Source: Bifiguratus adelaidae (lineage: Eukaryota > Mucoromycota > Endogonomycetes > Endogonales). From it: a DNA stretch of 64,000 nucleotides. The notes below the pieces were generated by a model, which saw only the letters and a program-made list of their open reading frames with translations, ran no database searches and was not told where the DNA came from. This document shows positions 59,908 to 64,000 of the stretch, one piece after another. A program made the position numbers and the translations under genes. Positions within the stretch are counted from its first letter, which is position 1. Each line of letters opens with the position of its first letter. The stretch lies in contig MVBO01000004.1 in assembly GCA_002261195.1 (NCBI GenBank), positions 123,746-187,745 on the forward strand, given 5' to 3'.

Positions 59908-61686
59908 ATGATTGAGGCTCAGGATACAAGGCGTCCTTCCGTCCTCGCTATCTCCAGTCTCCTGTGCGAACCGAATAATGACGCTACGACGCCTCAAAGC
60001 CCACAGACCAAGACATCCCATCCAGAACGCTCCTATTACTTCTCGAATAACCAGACTTGCAAGGATACGGAAGGTAGCGACTCTACCTCAGACTCGCCAC
60101 GACCCAGTCATTTCTTTGAGGGTGACACTACGACGATTACCACAGCCTTAACGACGCCTACGACGAGTGTTTTTGGCGATGCAGATGCGCAGGACAAGTT
60201 ACGACAGGCTCGCGTCAGCACGTCTCATGGACGGAGGTCCTTTGACTCCACAAGCCAGCAATCTCATTATCACGACAGCATGTCGACGTCCTCTGCGCAG
60301 GCATACGCACAGGAAATGTCGCCTGTCAAGCGAACTCGAGCCTCTGATGGACAAGTTGTCTTGCCATCACGGATAGACAGAGATGGCATCTTTTCACGAC
60401 CGCCAACGCAACGGACATTCAGTACTTCTAATCACACCACACCTACGGCCGACCTAAGCCAATATCACACTTCTCCAGCTGGACCATATACCCCAAGACC
60501 TCACACCTCTTTTCATCCTCCAGCCGGATTAGAGCTCAAGACAGAGCATCTCCCTAATTTCCCAAGTCATATTCCACTCCATCGACCACAGCAAGATCCA
60601 TTTGCTCACTTGCGCGTATCAGGGGAAAGCGTGCACACGCTTGACAAGGCACCCTATCATACCTTCAAATCACCGATACCCATGGACAAACCATCCTTAC
60701 ACCACGACATGTCTTCCAGGAATGACCATCCTCTGCCTGGACGCCAGATGGCTTCGTCACCTATCTTGTCGCATAACTTTAGCCGATTCCAAGACGAGCA
60801 ACGACGCATTCCACCGAAATTCCCGGCGCACATGTTGAGGGATACCAAAGAGCCACCACCAATGCGATATCCTGCGGAAGTTGAAGAATACCGTTATGCT
60901 AGGTAGGTCGTGTGCAAGCTTCGCGATAGTGTGTTGCTGACCATTTGCGTCAACAGGTCCGGCCCCAGCAGTGAACGTGATCAACGCCCAAAGGCACCCT
61001 ATCCTCCTTGCAAAGTGGATCAACGATCTATATCAGCCGATCCCTATCCTTACGGACAACATGCGGAGCATTATCAGCCACGGACAGCTCCATACCAACG
61101 ACCGGAACAGCCTGTCTATGCCCATGCCCATGCCCTGCCAAGGGACATGTCATCCACCCTACCGCCCCTACCAAAAGTTCGTTATGAACGACACGCAACC
61201 ACTCCTCCCTCTACGCCTCCCCAATCCTTTACTCCCCATGCCTCCACCAGTACGCGTACTCCTCCGGCCGTGAAGCCCAAGCGAAAGCGCGCCACTGCAA
61301 GTCAGCTGCAAGTCCTTAACCGTGTTTTCGCTCAGACATTCTTTCCGAGTACCGAACTTCGCATACAGCTTGGCAAAGAGCTGGGAATGAATCCTCGGAC
61401 GGTACAAATCTGGTTCCAGAACAAACGACAATCCTTCAAAAGCTCCAAGCTTCATGGCGGTAACTCTGAGCACCACAGTGACGCTGATCTGGAGCGGCCT
61501 GACGATGAAAACGCGATGGAAGGCAATGATGCACAGCACTCCAATCATCCACGTCGTCGAACCATGTCACCGAAAGAGGAAGCCATGTCCAGGCAACGTC
61601 CAGGCGCACCTTTATCTGCCATTCTGGAAACCGATCCTAACCATTCAGACAATGATGCTATGGAAACGGACGATGTATCTCATTGA
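59908..61686 (+). CDS. Homeodomain transcription factor
   Basis: Two exons (59908-60902, 60957-61686) give 574 aa. The homeodomain lies near residues 446-505: basic start KPKRKRATASQLQVLNRVF, helix 2 TELRIQLGKELGM and recognition helix NPRTVQIWFQNKRQSFK with the invariant WFQN. It is a standard 60-residue (non-TALE) domain. The N-terminal 440 residues are disordered and rich in Ser, Thr, Pro, Gln and His. The acidic C-terminal tail contains SPKEEAMSRQR and ends METDDVSH. Fungal proteins of this layout regulate growth or development, but the target genes cannot be read from here. The start is the first ATG of the frame and follows a long, T-rich leader. Confidence 0.9.
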
Positions 61687-61792
61687 TGGTCTCCTTGGCT
61701 AGTGTTTTTTTTGTACATGTTTTCATTCTACATCCCTATGTCTGACTACCTCACATTGTGCCTTGCCATTTCTGTCCTATTTTGAACGAGCC

Positions 61793-63109
61793 ATGACAAC
61801 TGAGAAGCTTCCAAAGCGAACCAACAGCCTTGGCAAGGCGACTGAGAGCGGCAAAGGTGGGTATATGCGCGCAGTGACCCTTTTGACGAGCTATCAAGAC
61901 TAACGCAACGTTGGCATGCCTTGGGAAGATGATGTCACCATGACCGTAGCGACGAAGGACGATTCCAGCAAAGAGCCTATCCCTGCTGCAACGCATGCAC
62001 CGCTTGAAAACGCCAATCTTGAAGCCACAGCCCTGCGACGTGAACTTGACCAGACCAAGCGTGGTTATCTCGATATCGCAGAGCAGCAGGCTTCATTATT
62101 ACAGCGAAACGAGGAACTACGTGAAGAGCGTGACCATGTTCGAAATCAGCTCAAAGATACATTGGAAGAGCTAGAGCGAGTTCGAGAAGATCAAGAAGTG
62201 ATGATGCGACGACATCATGACCTATCACGAAGCCTTTCGGCCGCGCAAACCAAGATTAGCGAGCTCAAGAAGCTGGAAGCCAACTACTTTTCATATCTAA
62301 AGTCAATTCGTGCTACGGATGATGATCTATCCACGGTCAAAACCAAGTTTAACGATCTCAAGTCTGCTATCAATCGAGCAACGTTAACCATGTCCAAGAA
62401 AGCTCCTGGACCTGACAAGGCGATGGCCGTAGAGTTCTTTCGAAAGTCGTTGCTGGACACGGAGATACCGGATACCCTGGAGCTGTATCAGATCCAAATA
62501 TACACTGAAAAGTTCATCGTCGACACCCTCATTAACGAAGTTTTTCGTCCACTCCATCTCGGTGTCCCAGAGATCACCTATCCTTATACCCACCTCTTGA
62601 CGTTCATTCAACCTAGAAATCCACAATTCGCCACGCGGCTACGGCAACAGCTCGTTCAGTTGCTGGCGCAAACCAATGACGCAAGTATTAGACATCAAAT
62701 CGAAGAGGCAAAGAAGCACCTGTGCGATTATTTATTGCAAGGTCTATCCACGATCCTGCCCGCGATTACGGCCACTGAAGGCGATCCGGCTACACCTTCA
62801 AAGGAAGCCGTGACGATTGCCAAGATTGTAGACAAGGCATGCTTGCTAACCCTTGCCATCAAGGGCCAAGAAGTAGACATTGAGCCTCAAACACTGGTGC
62901 CTGGAGAGACACTGTTTGAGGAACGCTTGATGGAGCTAGCTCCCAAGAGTTCTATCTCACAATTGTCGCATGACCGTGATGATCAGGATGCGGATATGGA
63001 ATCGCAAACGAGCGTCAAGGGACCACCCATCAAACTGATGATATGGCCAATCTTTATTGGTAGAGACGAAGACCACGAATTCTTGGAGAAGGGCAAAGTG
63101 TTTGTATGA
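61793..63109 (+). CDS. Coiled-coil protein of unknown function
   Basis: Two exons (61793-61856, 61929-63109) give 414 aa if the 72-nt intron with a CTAAC branch site is real. Otherwise a shorter protein starts at 61916. Residues of about 45-150 are a strong coiled coil (EELREERDHVRNQLKDTLEELERV). The rest is helical (EFFRKSLLDTEIPDTLELYQ, HLLTFIQPRNPQFATRLRQQ). The C-terminus ends with GPPIKLMIWPIFIGRDEDHE and a short basic end. I do not recognise a named family. It lies between the homeodomain gene and VTI1, in the same direction as both. Confidence 0.72.
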
Positions 63110-63187
63110 ATCGTTTGCATAGATAATGAATTAAATTTCAAAGCAGTGAGACTTGTTCACCCTTTGGCACACCCTTCTTGTCTCCTC

Positions 63188-64000
63188 ATGGCATCGAATG
63201 GTGGCTCAGACCTCTTTGAAACGTATGAAAGCGAATACAATGCATTGCAGGCGGAGTTAAAGTCAAAACTGGAGGGTCAGCTCAAGGCTCAAATTGGAGA
63301 GCAACGGAAGGCGACCCTCCGAGCGGCAGAAAGAGAGGTGGAGGAAGGGGAAGAGATTGTGAGTAGGGCACGGGTGCTCATGAACGTGGTCGTAGTGGTC
63401 TATAGAGTTGGAACTAACGATTTGGTCTTGTAGCTTGGGCAGATGGAGCTCGAAGTGCTCAATTTGCCGACTTCTGCAAGGACTCGTCTGCAAGCCAAGC
63501 TACGTGGATACAAGCATGACTTTGACAAGATAAAACGGGATATTGTAAGTGGCTCTTGCTTTTGGCACTAGACGGTGCTTTTTACCCATGGTGACGATGG
63601 CTAACTCCGCGGCTTTGTGTGTCTTGGCAATAGAGACGAGCGACGACAAGTGCGCCTACAGCAGCAGAGAGGGAAGAATTGTTTGGCTTCAATGATTCTA
63701 CATCAGATTTGGACTCTACGGCCGTCGATCAACGTGCCCGTCTGCTAAGCGGTACCGATCGCTTAAATGAGAGTAGCCAACGGTTGCAAAATTCACATCG
63801 GATAGCGTTGGAGACCGAAAATGTGGGCGTTGGCGTTCTTGGCAGCTTGCGCTCGCAGCGGGAGAGTATTATGCGCACTAGAGATACGGTAGGTGAAACC
63901 ATGGCAAGTGGACAAAGGTCTAGTCTAACGTTATTTTTTGTCAGTTGTCGGAAGCCGATTCCTATGTTGACCGTGCGTCAAGGACATTGAAAGGGATGGC
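63188..64000 (+). CDS. VTI1: Vti1-type v-SNARE (partial, runs off the window)
   Basis: Exons 63188-63358, 63434-63544, 63634-63888 and 63945-64000 (incomplete) are present, about 197 residues. Vti1 is the Qb-SNARE used in Golgi-endosome-vacuole fusion. N-terminal Habc-like helices (FETYESEYNALQAELKSKL, GQMELEVLNLPTSARTRLQAKLRGY), linker SAPTAAEREELFGF, then the SNARE motif (SGTDRLNESSQRLQNSHRIA, ETENVGVGVLGSLRSQRESIMRTRDTL) with the expected central position. The last exon continues as SEADSYVDRASRTLKGM. The membrane anchor lies beyond the window. The window also contains Sec18, its natural partner for SNARE recycling. Confidence 0.9.

Noticed and set aside
1-64000. CRISPR arrays, operons, prophage or insertion sequences
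   Set aside because: None seen; the window is a spliceosomal-intron-rich nuclear genome, and no direct-repeat array or intact transposase was found.

Overview
The window is nuclear DNA from a fungus. Genes are split by many short introns (mostly 41-66 nt, GT..AG, often with a CTAAC-like branch site), intergenic gaps are often under 100 bp, and the gene set is fungal: external NADH dehydrogenase, Ark/Prk kinase, Pps1 phosphatase, mitochondrial HMG-box protein, fungal homeodomain regulator. Presenilin (28.2-30.6 kb) and FANCD2 (30.6-36.5 kb) are both present. To my knowledge Dikarya generally lack both, so an early-diverging, non-Dikarya lineage is likelier than an ascomycete or basidiomycete. 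That placement is inference. All exon boundaries were read by hand from splice signals and reading-frame continuity.

Layout. 0.6-17.9 kb: CKS1 (+), then on the minus strand CHD1, mitochondrial bL27 (MRPL27), external NADH dehydrogenase (NDE), an unknown acidic signal-anchored protein and an Ark1/Prk1-type kinase, then SEC18/NSF (+). SEC18 is cut off after its D1 domain by a 10-N assembly gap (17917-17926). On the other side of the gap a minus-strand EDC4-like decapping scaffold is cut off as well. 19.1-22.1 kb is a gene-poor island with decayed coding fragments, followed by two tandem zinc-ribbon paralogues. 24.4-28.0 kb: a Pps1-type tandem phosphatase. 28.2-40.2 kb (minus): presenilin carrying an N-terminal MYND zinc finger, FANCD2, and MIOS/Sea4 of GATOR2/SEACAT. 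40.4-51.8 kb: BOL1 (-), a mitochondrial HMG-box protein (+), a small coiled-coil protein (-), a Sec7-PH protein with a degenerate catalytic site (+) and a DHX57-type DEAH helicase (+). 51.8-64.0 kb: RIC1 (+), a GNAT acetyltransferase (-), PPIL4 (+), a homeodomain regulator (+), a coiled-coil protein (+) and the Vti1 SNARE (+, cut by the window end).

Shared themes. Several genes serve membrane traffic (SEC18, Ark kinase, Sec7-PH, RIC1, VTI1), mitochondria (NDE, bL27m, BOL1, HMG-box) and RNA or chromatin (CHD1, EDC4, DHX57, PPIL4), but they are not arranged as an obvious functional cluster. The most notable observations are the in-frame MYND-presenilin fusion, four GC-AG introns in four genes, a 4-nt microexon needed to keep the kinase in frame, a FANCD2 lacking the expected ubiquitinated lysine, and a Sec7 domain without its catalytic glutamate.
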